A stretch of 64,000 bases of DNA. Origin: Eutreptiella sp. 'Long Island Sound 2002'. Its lineage: Eukaryota > Euglenozoa > Euglenophyceae > Eutreptiales > Eutreptiaceae. The notes below the pieces were generated by a model, which saw nothing but the letters and a program-made list of their open reading frames with translations, did no database searches and was not told the origin of the DNA. Both the position numbers and the translations under genes were made by a program. Numbering within the stretch: the stretch's first letter is position 1; each line of letters begins with the position of its first letter. The DNA is taken from assembly GCA_964036045.1 (NCBI GenBank), contig OZ038392.1:37679851-37743850 (forward strand), given 5' to 3'. Of the stretch, positions 21,121 through 31,198 are shown piece after piece.

Positions 21121-23400
21121 TCAATCCTCCACGTTGCGGCGGAAGAGGGTGTATTTCCCTCGGAAGTCTCGCCACTCTCGTAGGCGGATATCCCGTCCAT
21201 CATGCTCAAGCTTGATGGACTTCCAGCGCTTGGCAGCCACCTGCGGAGCGTCCACCCGCTCCTGCTCGTTGAGCCACTTCTTGGCTTCATTGAGGGTCTT
21301 GATTTTCCCCTCCTTGGTCGCCATGAAGTATAGCTCTCCGAGCACTTCCGGCAGGCGGTACCTGAACCGTTTGAAGACATACTTCTCCGCATCAGCGGGA
21401 GGCAGGTCTGCAGTGACGGTCAGCCCCCAATCGTCCAGCTTCTCCAAGAAGCGGTCGAGGTTGAGGGGGTTGCCGTCGTACATGGGGGGCTTGATGTCCT
21501 TCAAGTCTTCCCACACGGCGGCATCCGTGGCCTTAGAGACCATGAACGCCGGCCGCGAGGTCGACCGAGGTTCCCATCGGCCTCGCCCACGGACTCCCAC
21601 GGCCGCCACGTCCATCTCCTCCATGGAACCGCTGTGGCTACGCCGCGGTTCCTCCACGTACGCTGAACCAAAATGATCACGCCGTACTGCATCCATGTAC
21701 GCATCCTCATCACGGCGCCGGCGGCTGCGTTCAGCGGCCTCCCGTCGTACACCACGCGGCGGGCTGATGTCGAACTCCTCAAGGTCCAGGTCCAGGTCCT
21801 CACCTTCGCCGACATCCCACTCCACGTCCCCTCTGGGGACCTCGTCCCTGAGTCCACCATAACGTCCTCCAGCCATTGGGATTGGCACCGGGGCTGGTGC
21901 CGGGCGTCGGGGGCGTACAGGCCTCCGCGGTGGAGCACGGCGGTTGCGGTACTCTGCGCTGAGCCACTCATCACGCCATTCCTCACTGCCACTGCCGGGC
22001 GGCACGCGCTCGTTGCGGCAGCCCGCGCTGTGGTGAGAGGGGGCGGTGAGAGAGGGGGCACTGGCGCTGGGGCAACTCCTGGGGGCTCCGCCGGGGGCGT
22101 GGGTTCTGCCTGGACCTGGTCCGGGTCCCCAGCCGTCGTCCGACGAGCCAGACTCCAGGGGTGGGTGGTCGCTGCCGACGCTCCCACGGGCTTCCAGCGC
22201 GTCCAGCCTCTCCTGCAGGCCGCTGACGACGTTGGTCAGCGACTTGGTCTCGGCCCTGGCGATGTCCAGCTCCTTCTGCGCGCGCGCGGCGACCCTGGAG
22301 ATGCGAGCCATCTCGCCCTTGCCCGTGTCTACCTCCAGCTCGAGCAACTGGACTCTCCTGCGGAGGTAGACAATCCACCGCCAGGTGGTATCCGGGTCGC
22401 CGTTCCCTGGTGGGTCGTCGGGGTCCCCAGGGGGTCCTCCAGGAGGGCCTCCGCTGGGTCCGCCCGGTCCAGGGGGTCCTCCCCCGCCCGGTGGTCCGCC
22501 TCCAGGGGGTCCACTTGGTGGGCGTCCTCCAGGGGGTCCTGATGGTCCTCCGCCAGGGGGTCCCGGTGGGTCTCCGCCGGGTCGCCTCGGTGGGTCCGAG
22601 GATGGGCGTTTCCTCGTGATGCCGAAGTCCATGTCGTCATCCTCGTCCATGTCGCCCCACCTGGGCGTCTCGGTCTCGGAAGGCTCCGAGCTCCGGTAGG
22701 GAGGAGGGAGATCCTCATCCTCACCTTCTGGTTCCATGGGGACGTCTCCGCCTCCTCCGCCCGTCCAAGCCACCACTTGGCGATGTCGGCGGCCTTGTTC
22801 ATCCCCGTCACTGGCGGTGAAGAAGGGGTCACTGTCGTGGGGGTGTCCACCCGCTGGCCTCCGCGGCCTCTCGGGGGTCTTCCCCTTGCCCTTCCTCCGT
22901 CGACGGGCGGTGGGGCCACTGCTCCCACTGCTGCCCGTGTCGGCCTCGTCCAGCGTCATCCTGGAGGAGGCGTCCCCTTCGAAAAGTTTTCGAAGGGTCT
23001 CCACTCGTGATCCTCCCGGGGGAGTCTCGTGGCGGAGTTTGGCCTCTGCCTCCTCCATTGCGGCGGCGGTGGCTGCGGCAGCCCGCACTTCGGCTTCTTC
23101 CCGAGCACGAGCCGCCTCGGCTTCCCGGGCCTGCTGCAGCCGCGCCTTCTGCGCTTCCAACGCCGCCAGCTCTGCCTCCGTCTTGGCCCTCTCCTCAGCG
23201 ACCTTCCGTCGCGCGGCCTCGATGGCTTCCTTCTTGGCGGCGTCCGCCTGGGCCTTGGCCGTCGCTTCGGCGTGGGCTCTTTCCTCCGCCTCCTTCTTTG
23301 CCCTCTCTTGGGCAAGCGCCTCCTCCAGCGCCCTCACCTCGGCCTCCTTGCAGGCAATGGCCTCCTGCGTCAGGCGGGCTTCCTCATTGGCTGCCGCCAA
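21121..23400 (-). CDS. Element B gag central part: coiled coils, Pro/Gly tract, capsid
   Basis: About 760 codons. An Ala/Glu-rich coiled coil (residues 1-120) is followed by a collagen-like Pro/Gly tract (near 270-340), a second coiled coil (about 345-415) and a capsid-like end (KPPMYDGNPLNLDRFLEKLDDW, RFRYRLPEVLGEL, WRDFRGKYTLF). A TGA at 21121-21123 cuts the capsid region itself, since the next codons continue it. The N-terminus joins the 23502-24422 frame by a one-base shift near 23410, so the listed start is only where this frame becomes readable, not a true start codon. Confidence 0.7.
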   Translation of the reverse strand: MAAANEEARLTQEAIACKEAEVRALEEALAQERAKKEAEERAHAEATAKAQADAAKKEAIEAARRKVAEERAKTEAELAALEAQKARLQQAREAEAARAREEAEVRAAAATAAAMEEAEAKLRHETPPGGSRVETLRKLFEGDASSRMTLDEADTGSSGSSGPTARRRRKGKGKTPERPRRPAGGHPHDSDPFFTASDGDEQGRRHRQVVAWTGGGGGDVPMEPEGEDEDLPPPYRSSEPSETETPRWGDMDEDDDMDFGITRKRPSSDPPRRPGGDPPGPPGGGPSGPPGGRPPSGPPGGGPPGGGGPPGPGGPSGGPPGGPPGDPDDPPGNGDPDTTWRWIVYLRRRVQLLELEVDTGKGEMARISRVAARAQKELDIARAETKSLTNVVSGLQERLDALEARGSVGSDHPPLESGSSDDGWGPGPGPGRTHAPGGAPRSCPSASAPSLTAPSHHSAGCRNERVPPGSGSEEWRDEWLSAEYRNRRAPPRRPVRPRRPAPAPVPIPMAGGRYGGLRDEVPRGDVEWDVGEGEDLDLDLEEFDISPPRGVRREAAERSRRRRDEDAYMDAVRRDHFGSAYVEEPRRSHSGSMEEMDVAAVGVRGRGRWEPRSTSRPAFMVSKATDAAVWEDLKDIKPPMYDGNPLNLDRFLEKLDDWGLTVTADLPPADAEKYVFKRFRYRLPEVLGELYFMATKEGKIKTLNEAKKWLNEQERVDAPQVAAKRWKSIKLEHDGRDIRLREWRDFRGKYTLFRRNVED

Positions 23401-23501
23401 CTCACCGTTGACTGGGCAGTCGCTGCCCCATGGGCGGCCACGGCCGTGAGTCCGGCGGCAATGGCCGCCACGGTCTGGGCGTGGATGGCCATGCCATGCG
23501 C

Positions 23502-24422
23502 CTACTCCGCAGCCTCCTCCTGGGCGATGCCGACGGCGCCCTCCACGGCAGCGTCGTGCTGCCTGGCCCGTTGCCGGACAACCCGAAGGTTGCAGGGCAC
23601 CCCACAGACGCGCTCACAGGCGCGCGCCACGTCCCTGTCGGGAGCGACGCTGCTGCTGGAGCTGGCCTGGTCGGCCGGCATCCTCCCGCGGTGGGCCGAC
23701 TCCACGTCGCTGCTGGGGCCTGCTGAGGCCTGCTGGGGCTTCAGGAGCAGCGGACGGGGCTTGGCCTTGGTCTGCCTGGCGACTTGGATGAAGTCGCCGA
23801 GGGTGGCGTGGCCGGGGTGATGACCACCATTGGCCCGTTGGGGACTGGGGGCTGGGGTTCCGCCCTTGGCGCCTTGGGCGGCTTCGGCGGCCAGGGACTC
23901 CTGGTACTCCCGCCACTTCCGGTCCCGCTTCTTGTCCCGGGCGGACCGCTTCTCCTTCGCCAGAGACGCGCTGCTGCTGCCCTGCAGCCTGCGCTCGCTC
24001 CCCGGTTCCGGGAACTCCTTCTCGATCACGTCCCACATGGAGACGTTGATCGAGGCGCCCGACGGGTACACGTTGGGCTCCTCGTCCTCCTCAATCCTGT
24101 CGGGGCGCAGGCCTTCGCCAGGCCTGTCCGGCCGGGTCCACGTCCTCCAGCGCCTCTGCTGGTGGCGGTAGGCGAACCCTTCCGCCCGCAGCCAGTCCTC
24201 CACGGCCTGCAGGCGGTCGGGGGCGATGTCTGTGCGGAGTTCGAAGCTCCTGGGCATGCCGCCTTCGCACTGGGGGTGGCTGTGGCGGTATTGCTGGTCC
24301 CATACCAACCCACGCAGTAGGTTCGCTGCATGGGGGTGGGGCCGCGGCCACGTCCTACCCGCTTCTTGCCAATTCACCATGGCAGCGGGGGCGTAGTTGG
24401 TCTTGAGGTCCTTGGTGTGCAC
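23502..24422 (-). CDS. Element B gag N-terminal part
   Basis: The best start is the ATG at 24378-24380 (MVNWQEAGR). The sequence has an Arg/Trp-rich region, a Lys/Arg-rich stretch (KEKRSARDKKRDRKW) and a low-complexity tail. A TAG at 23502 ends it, although the same frame stays readable to about 23410, where homologous-looking coiled coil continues one base out of phase. No named domain was recognised. It is assigned to gag by position after the 5' LTR and leader. Confidence 0.55.
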   Translation of the reverse strand: MHTKDLKTNYAPAAMVNWQEAGRTWPRPHPHAANLLRGLVWDQQYRHSHPQCEGGMPRSFELRTDIAPDRLQAVEDWLRAEGFAYRHQQRRWRTWTRPDRPGEGLRPDRIEEDEEPNVYPSGASINVSMWDVIEKEFPEPGSERRLQGSSSASLAKEKRSARDKKRDRKWREYQESLAAEAAQGAKGGTPAPSPQRANGGHHPGHATLGDFIQVARQTKAKPRPLLLKPQQASAGPSSDVESAHRGRMPADQASSSSSVAPDRDVARACERVCGVPCNLRVVRQRARQHDAAVEGAVGIAQEEAAE

Positions 24423-24682
24423 TCGTTCAACTCAACGAACTGGTGGTGGTTGTTGAGGCGGGTGATGCAGCACTGGATTGGGAGTGCGGCTGGTGCTGGT
24501 CAGCCGGTGGTTGTGGAGGTGGTTGACGCGGCCTTGCTGGTCGGCCGATGGGACTCCGGGTCGGCCGATGGGGCCGATGCAGGAGTCCTGGTCTGTGCAC
24601 CTCTTTCACGGTCGCTGCGCGGTCAGGGCGATGCTCTGGACGGCGCTGCGGGCTCCGAGACGAACTGGGCGCTGTCGCTGGG

Positions 24683-24766
24683 CGGCGCTGCGAGCCGCTG
24701 CGCTGCGCTGCAAGCTGCTGCGCTGCGCTGCGAGCTGCGAGCTGCGAGCTGCTGCGACGCGCTGCT
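24683..24766. repeat. GCTGCG/GAGCTGC short repeats in element B leader
   Basis: Irregular tandem copies of GCTGCGCTGC and GCTGCGA lie between the primer site and gag. They could fold into stable hairpins in the leader RNA. No other function is visible. Confidence 0.7.
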
Positions 24767-24817
24767 CGGGGTTGGTGGCCCCGAGTGGCACGCGAGGGTT
24801 GGGTAACCCCGCGGCGG

Positions 24818-24828
24818 TGAAACGCTTT
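24818..24828 (-). promoter_or_regulatory. Element B primer-binding site, self-complementary to the LTR
   Basis: Directly adjoining the LTR, the minus strand reads AAAGCGTTTCA. It lacks the TGG expected for pairing with a tRNA end. The exact reverse complement TGAAACGCTTT occurs in the same-strand LTR at 24940-24950. An 11-nt match abutting the LTR is the arrangement known from Tf1, where the 5' end of the transcript folds back as primer. Confidence 0.65.
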
Positions 24829-27795
24829 TGACGCGTTCCCGTGGGGGGCCGGCCACGGGACGCTGCGGGACACGCGCAAGTGAGCAGGCAGGCAAAGCAC
24901 TACGCTCACAGGGGCATCAATGCGCTCATTTGATGTGACAAAGCGTTTCAGGATCCTTGCCACTCTGCAACAAGGGAACGAAAGTATGTACAGCAACACA
25001 TCAGGATATGTACACATGGGGTTAAGACTGGACTGGGGTAAGGGCATCAAGGGACAATAGACACTCAGTCCCAACTCATATCCCAATCCCAGGTCCGACC
25101 CTCTCAGTGGCTGGTAGGGGCGGGGGCTCAAACACAACCCATGCCCTGCTCAGTCCGGACCCTGAAACCCTGCCAATGGGAGAGGTGTCCCGCACAGCCA
25201 CAGGTGAGTTCCTGGGAACCAATGTGCTCCACGGCCAACCTACAGTGGCTCCCTATGCTCCCTTAACGGCAGGTCCGAACTCCTCTCTGAGCCAGAGATA
25301 TGGCCCCGCCATTATCACCCAGGAGTTGGTAGCTGAAAATGGGCTGTTTCAGCCCAAACTGAAATTAACTCAAAAATCCCCATAATTGACCCCTCGTCTG
25401 GACCCGCCAGAGGTAGAGACGAGGCAACTGACCCTGTGCCCTTCGAGTACGAACTCCTTGGAGCCCTCACCCAACTTGGTTCCCTCTGAGGTCCCGGCAT
25501 CAGGGCACCACGTGTTCGTCAACTGGGGTCATGATGCCAAAATCACCAAAATTGGCGTCATTCCCACGCGCAGCTCGCCCGGCCAAGGTAAGGCCAATGG
25601 CTCACAGGGTAGGAGGCAGGACCTAGGACCTATATCTGAGTGTACAACTTGGATTTAGGTCCGGGCTTTCTATGGGCTTAGAGAAATGGGGCCGCCAATT
25701 AACCACACGGAAGGGGGAAATTGGGGTCCCAAAATTGGGTCATTTTGGCTGCTTGAAATGAGCCAAAATTTGGTGTGCTCCCAATAGTATATCTCCACGC
25801 CGGCTTGGAGATCGGATCGGCCATTCCATACGCAATCCACCGGGAGTCTAACGAAGACTCCCATGCCCTTTGCTCTCAAAGATCTCCATGCCACTCGGCG
25901 TGGTGACGATCCCAATTGGGTCCACAAATGCCAAAATGGTAAAATTGCCCACACTCACTTTGGGCTAGCGCCTTAACGAAGGTTGCTCCGCTTCGCCCAC
26001 GTGGTGTGTGAACCATGGGGACCATTATACATAACACCCATGTCATATATGGTTCATTGGTCCATGCGTCCGGCGTGCACGAGGGTTAGAACATAGTGCA
26101 CGGCGGGCAGCAAAAGTGGAAAATTGCTCAAAATGGCCAAAAATGCGCACACTCATGGTTATGGCAAATGAGGCACATGCCCGACTCGGACCGGAGTGTG
26201 CCATAGGATTGGTATCAAGTCATATGTATCCAACATATCTTTTGGGCGTCGCCCAACTCCTCCGGTATTGGGAATGGCAGGGTCGCCAAGTGAGCCCATG
26301 ATTTGGGATGGTCCCAAATCGCCAACATGGCGGCCACGGTATGCCAAGCTCAAGAGGAGTTATTCGCCGGGTCCAAGATATGTTGGGCACCGGAGTATGT
26401 ACCCCCATAACATACTTGGGTCATGATGTCAATTGAACGCAACGTTGAGATACACGGTCGCCACTTGACATCATGACGGGCCAAAAATGGCAAAATTGGC
26501 ACAAAGACACACAAAAGTGCATTGAAAGGTGCACAATTATAATATAATATCTTCGGCTTGGATCGTGCAATCAACTAATCCTTCTAAACACAATGACTTG
26601 ACACTAATGACCTTCGATTCCACATATGTGCTCCACTTGGGGCGCTTTAAAAGGTTTCGAGCGCCGCCTCCCAAGTGGGCACATGAAAATATGGAAAATT
26701 GCAAAACACACACCTTGCTCCCAACGCATCGCTTCGGGATCACCACACAAGCTTCCCTTCACGAAGGTTAGGCTTGCAATTGATTGTGGGGAGTATAAGG
26801 AAGAGGCTTGCGCAATATGAGGTCCATTGGCGGGTTTGTCTTGGAGCGATGGACCCGCCAAATGGGCACGCAACACAACACATGGCACATACCACATATT
26901 GCCCAAAAAGGTAGCTCCCCCCACGATATGTCATGCCCCTCCAAGGGCATAGCTTTGTGTCAATCGCTCATAGGAACTCAAGAAGAGTTCCTATGCAACA
27001 CCAACACTTGCGCGCTACACTCGAAAGTTATCTTAACGCACGCAATGTCATGGCCAAAGAGTTATAACGCAAACTCTACCCTCTTGACCATGATCCATTA
27101 CACTAGCGCGCACGTGTGGAAACGCAAGGCATATAATGCTTCCCAAATTACGTCGGGAGTATTGTGAATACATCCCACGTTTCCCTATTGTCATTCCTCG
27201 CAAGCAACACGAGATATGACCTCCACAAGTGGCCTCACGAATCAACTTTGTTTTGCCCATATCTTTAAGACAAATGGAGGGCAGGATAAAAGGAAAGTTG
27301 ATTTGTGCATAGGGAAGCACGTAGGTCCACTCGAAAAAGGTCAATTCAAGTGCGGGGATGTCGAAGTCGAAAATCCGATTTCGACATCCTGAAAAGTTCG
27401 GATTAAGGTTGCGAGTGTAAGATGTGAAAATTGCGGAAGCATCCATGCAGTTCCTGACGACTTTGGAGCCTTCGTGACGGATTGCGTTAAAATTTCCATT
27501 AATTACAGTTAATCTGGCGGTTACGGTAAAGTCGCGATCCAACCGCCAGCAGTCAAAATAGTGAATATCAGAACGGACGCGTTAAAATTGACGGAAACAA
27601 TATGAAAATAAAACCCTGTTGATTCCTGATGTTCTGATATACAAATCTCCGCTGGCGGTGCATCGGTTGCCGATGCGGGGCTTTACGGCACGGAACGGAG
27701 CGTCAACGGGCGTCTTCCCTTCCGTACATGGGGTTAGTGGACCGGAGACCGGTTGTATGCCGTAACCTAGCCATGGGGTTCTGGGTACCGCTTCA
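24829..27795 (-). repeat. Element B 5' LTR (2967 bp)
   Basis: Direct repeat of 10776-13691 with the same TG...CA ends. It keeps the extra 50 bp at about 26675-26724 flanked by CTCCCAA repeats. It is followed on its outer side by the GTAG target copy (27796-27799). On the minus strand it would drive transcription toward gag. Confidence 0.92.
24940..24950 (-). promoter_or_regulatory. Predicted self-primer, likely near the element B transcript 5' end
   Basis: The minus strand reads TGAAACGCTTT, the complement of the primer site 111 bases downstream. By analogy with Tf1, transcription would start at about 24950 and the R plus U5 part would be about 120 nt. The copy in the other LTR is at 10887-10897. 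No clear TATA box was seen upstream. Confidence 0.5.
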
Positions 27796-27799
27796 GTAG

Positions 27800-28228
27800 T
27801 GGTCGCCCACCAGGATGGTGCCACTGTAGGCTGTGTAGAACTTGTAGTGCGTGTGTCACTGTACCACCTTTTTCCTGCAATTTTAGCGGGGTTGGTGGGC
27901 AGTGGCAGTGGTTAGGCTAGATGTTAGTCATCGTAGCAAATAGGCGTTTTCAAGCCTTCATATCCTTTCGCCACCCCTCCCTGTAGTAGACAGTTAGGTA
28001 GGGAAAACAATACCTGGATTAGTACGCTGGGTATTCCCCCAAGGTTTTGCGCCAGCACAGAAATTGGGCGCTTAGGGGAGCAGAGACCCGGGGCGTACCC
28101 CGTGGCAATCCTCCAGGTTTAGCAAGCGTGCAGCTTTGGGTATAATTAGGACACCATTTCTGCGGCTTGCTCTCAGGACCTTAGGGGTAGCACACTCACA
28201 CATACATTTAGGCAGGTAAGGGTATGGT
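27800..28228 (-). other. A2 3' non-coding region, right part
   Basis: About 430 bases between the A2 pol stop and the insertion point of element B. No protein or RNA feature was recognised. It would be continuous with 8940-10775 before B inserted. Confidence 0.5.
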
Positions 28229-31171
28229 TCAATGCCTAGCTTTAGTCTTGGAGGCAAGCGTCTCAGCGAGCATCAGCAACTCACCAAGGTTGTTCTGGGA
28301 CAAGTAGTGTACCAGAACTGAGTTTAGGCGTCCCTCAGGTAGAACAAACGCAGAGAAGGGCTCCCAGGTGGCCTCTTCGACTCCAAACCCTTCCCAGAGG
28401 GTGAGGAAGCGCCAACCCCGGCGATAGCGGTGGCGTAGGACAGACTTCACCAGGTAGAAGCCCTCCTTAGCCATCTCCTCGGCGTTCATGTCGGGGAGTT
28501 CCCCTTGAATTTCCATAGGGCTGGCAGCCCCTTGTAGGTCTAGGGCGGTGATTTCCTCGTCGTTCAGGTCCCACTCCTCCCCACAGAGGTCTTCAGGATC
28601 ATAGTAGCGCTTCAGGTGTTGAGCAGCGCACACCAGGGTCCCCCCTAGACGGGGAGAACACCGCACGGTTATACGGTGTCCATCCCCAGATAGAATCTTG
28701 TAGGGCCCGAAGTATGGGTCATCGCTGGTAGAGCGTGGCCAAGCGGGTAGTCGGCTGTGGTGCACCAGCACCCAGTCCCCTTCTTGGTAGGTGGCAGGTA
28801 CTCGGTGCTTGTTCTTCTTGTTCCACTGACGCTCCCTCACTCTCTGGAGCATAGCATTGGCCTTGTCCACCTTCGCTTGTTGCTCTTGGACCCACTCACC
28901 CACAGAAGAATGAGTGTCTTCTGGATAGGGAACATGTAGGAACCACGCCAGGCGCCCTAGGAATAGCTCATGGGGCGAGTAGCAGGTCGCCGAACTCACT
29001 TGGTAGTGCATCATCAAGGATATGACGGGGAGTAGTCTCACCCAGTCTCTGGTGCGTTCAGTTTTGCACCATATCCTTACATTCTGCTTGAGGACAAGAA
29101 TCTGTCGCTCACATAGGGGGTTGCTCGTGTGTGGGTAGGGGATCCCCGTAGCCACCTGGACATTGAAGGATCTCAGGACCCTCTTGTACCAGGCGGTATC
29201 TGAGCGTACTCGTACGTCCTCATCGGAGTTGATCTCTTTGGGCGCCCCATAGACACAAAACCACTCATCCAGGAGTATCGTGATAGTCTTCTCCCCGGTA
29301 ATGTGCTTGGTACAGGTGAACACCCTGGTAAACCTGGTCAACCCACAGGTTACCACGAGGGCGAAGTCATAGCCCCTGAACTTCGGCATCTCCGTGTAGT
29401 CCACGTAGAGAACACTGTTAGCACAGTGAGGGATGGGTAGGGTCGAGTAGAGACCTCCGTCCCTGATATCCCCCGGTTTGCAGGACCTACACAGGCACTT
29501 GTGCACCATAGGCTGGAGGGTCTTCCGCAGTTGGTCATCAGTCCAAGTAGTGTGGAACCACTGCTTGAATAGCCTTAGGGTACGGTCAGCACCCACATGA
29601 CTGCTGGACTCATGGGTCCATTTCAGCAGCGCTGGGACTCTGTCACTGGGTACCACGATGCGGTTCTCGTGCCAGAGGTAGCTCTTGTCCCTCTTCCACT
29701 GATCTTGGTTAACCAGGAGGGGTTCAAGGCATTTCTCCAGGCGCTTGTAAATATCCCCAAACTCCTTCAGGTACTCTGATTGTTGGAGTCCATCCAGGGG
29801 GCGTGTCATAGTCATGTTGAGGTCCAAGTGCACGTCCATACGGCTGAACGCCTCCTTAGCCAGCGCTTCAGACCGGGCAGCAATCAGGGCATCGAAGTTG
29901 TTGCGGCTGATGTAGTCTGCACACTCGTTCTTCACTGCCTGGATATGGTGTACCGTCAGCCGAAGTTGGCTGAGGTAGGTCCACCAGCGCCGTAGCTTGG
30001 CCTTCTCAGGTGGGGGACCCTTCTGGAAAGTGCGGACCGGCTCTTGGTCGCACAGCCAGACCACAGGGTTACTCCCCAACAGTCGCGCCTGAGAGGATAG
30101 CACCAGCATGCCCGGGAGCAATTCTTGCTCATAGGTGGAGTAGTTCCCCCTGGCCTCGTTCCTTTTCCAGTTCCAGGGGCCCAGAGGTACTAGGACCCAC
30201 TTGTCGTCAGGGTAGCTGTGCCTGAGAGTTCCATCTCGGTTGAGGCCTTCAGTCCCCCATTGGGAAATAGCCGAGTCGAACTCCTCCTTCTCTGTTGCTT
30301 GCCATTGGAACAACGTTCCACCACCGCCCAGATTGCTGGTGTCGGTCACCAGGATATTCTCCCCTTGTGCCCTAGGCACCCCCAAGCACTTAGCGTTGGC
30401 CACCTTGTATTTGAGCTCGTCAAACGCTTGTTGCTCTTGTGGGCCCCAGCGCCAAGTAGTACTCTTCTTGATCAGGTCCGTCAGAATGGCGCTGGTGTAG
30501 GTGACGTTTTTGATATGGCGGCGATAGAAGTTGCACGCCCCAATGAAACTGCGTACATCATGAAGTCCTTTCTTGGGGTCCTCGTGTCGTACCTTAGCGT
30601 CCATCAGCGGTTTGGCCTCAGAGGCCGCTGGGGTCCACCACCCATAGCCTACGTCAAACCCCAGGTACTGCATGGTCTCCTGCATGAACTCACACTTCTC
30701 CAGCTTGAGTCGGGTGTGGTTCTCTTGGCAGACGGCAAAGAACTCACCCAAGAGGATTGGGTGATCCTCCTGGGTATTGGTCCCGAGGCATACATCGTCG
30801 ATGTGTGCTTCCATCTGGGCACCACCGGATATGAGTTCCTGCACCTTAGGTCTTCTTCGTAGGATGGACAAGATCTTGTTCATCAGCTCTTGGAATAGAC
30901 TGGGTGTGTTGGCCTCGCCAAACGGCATGACCTTCCACTTGAACACCCTCCCCTGAAGGGTGATGAAGGCTAGTAGCTCCTGAGCGTTGGGCGTCAGGTC
31001 CACCTGCCAGAATCCGCTCCTCTTGTCCATCTTGGTCTTGTAGCGGCAGGAGGCCATCTTCTCAAGGGTAGACTCCACATTAGGGATGGACCCTGAGTGG
31101 TTCAGTGTTTTCTTGTTCAGCTCTCCGTAGTCCACTACCAGCCGTTCGGCTGTAGACCCAGGTTTAGCCAC
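28229..31171 (-). CDS. A2 pol: RT, RNase H, integrase, chromodomain
   Basis: A 980-codon frame. It opens within the RT fingers (AKPGSTAERLVVDYGELNKKT) and shows KMDKRSGFWQVDL and AHIDDVCLG (the YxDD-box variant). RNase H follows (LVTDTSNLGGGG, YEQELL, HHIQAVKNECADYISR). The integrase has HESSSHVG...CLCRSC zinc-binding residues and a DDE set (YVDYTEM, INSDEDVRVRSD, NPLCERQI). It ends in a chromodomain-like tail (GWRFLTLWEGF, EATWEP). An in-frame TAG at 31199-31201 separates it from its own N-terminus, at a place where A1 has Tyr (GDY). The stop is TGA at 28229-28231. Confidence 0.9.
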   Translation of the reverse strand: MAKPGSTAERLVVDYGELNKKTLNHSGSIPNVESTLEKMASCRYKTKMDKRSGFWQVDLTPNAQELLAFITLQGRVFKWKVMPFGEANTPSLFQELMNKILSILRRRPKVQELISGGAQMEAHIDDVCLGTNTQEDHPILLGEFFAVCQENHTRLKLEKCEFMQETMQYLGFDVGYGWWTPAASEAKPLMDAKVRHEDPKKGLHDVRSFIGACNFYRRHIKNVTYTSAILTDLIKKSTTWRWGPQEQQAFDELKYKVANAKCLGVPRAQGENILVTDTSNLGGGGTLFQWQATEKEEFDSAISQWGTEGLNRDGTLRHSYPDDKWVLVPLGPWNWKRNEARGNYSTYEQELLPGMLVLSSQARLLGSNPVVWLCDQEPVRTFQKGPPPEKAKLRRWWTYLSQLRLTVHHIQAVKNECADYISRNNFDALIAARSEALAKEAFSRMDVHLDLNMTMTRPLDGLQQSEYLKEFGDIYKRLEKCLEPLLVNQDQWKRDKSYLWHENRIVVPSDRVPALLKWTHESSSHVGADRTLRLFKQWFHTTWTDDQLRKTLQPMVHKCLCRSCKPGDIRDGGLYSTLPIPHCANSVLYVDYTEMPKFRGYDFALVVTCGLTRFTRVFTCTKHITGEKTITILLDEWFCVYGAPKEINSDEDVRVRSDTAWYKRVLRSFNVQVATGIPYPHTSNPLCERQILVLKQNVRIWCKTERTRDWVRLLPVISLMMHYQVSSATCYSPHELFLGRLAWFLHVPYPEDTHSSVGEWVQEQQAKVDKANAMLQRVRERQWNKKNKHRVPATYQEGDWVLVHHSRLPAWPRSTSDDPYFGPYKILSGDGHRITVRCSPRLGGTLVCAAQHLKRYYDPEDLCGEEWDLNDEEITALDLQGAASPMEIQGELPDMNAEEMAKEGFYLVKSVLRHRYRRGWRFLTLWEGFGVEEATWEPFSAFVLPEGRLNSVLVHYLSQNNLGELLMLAETLASKTKARH

Positions 31172-31198
31172 CAGGAAACAGGGGCTGCATTGTTCGGG

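Larger units (their letters stand above)
10772..27799 (-). mobile_element. Chromovirus B (Ty3/gypsy) with 2.9-kb LTRs, nested in A2
   Basis: The span includes both 4-bp GTAG target copies (10772-10775 and 27796-27799). The LTRs start TG and end CA on either strand. Internal parts on the minus strand are a self-complementary primer site, gag, pol and a polypurine tract. The LTRs differ by a few tens of bases by eye plus one 50-bp indel, which suggests a fairly recent insertion. All coding frames are in phase but split by TGA (21121) and TAG (20062). A +1 shift occurs in the gag N-terminus. Confidence 0.9.
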
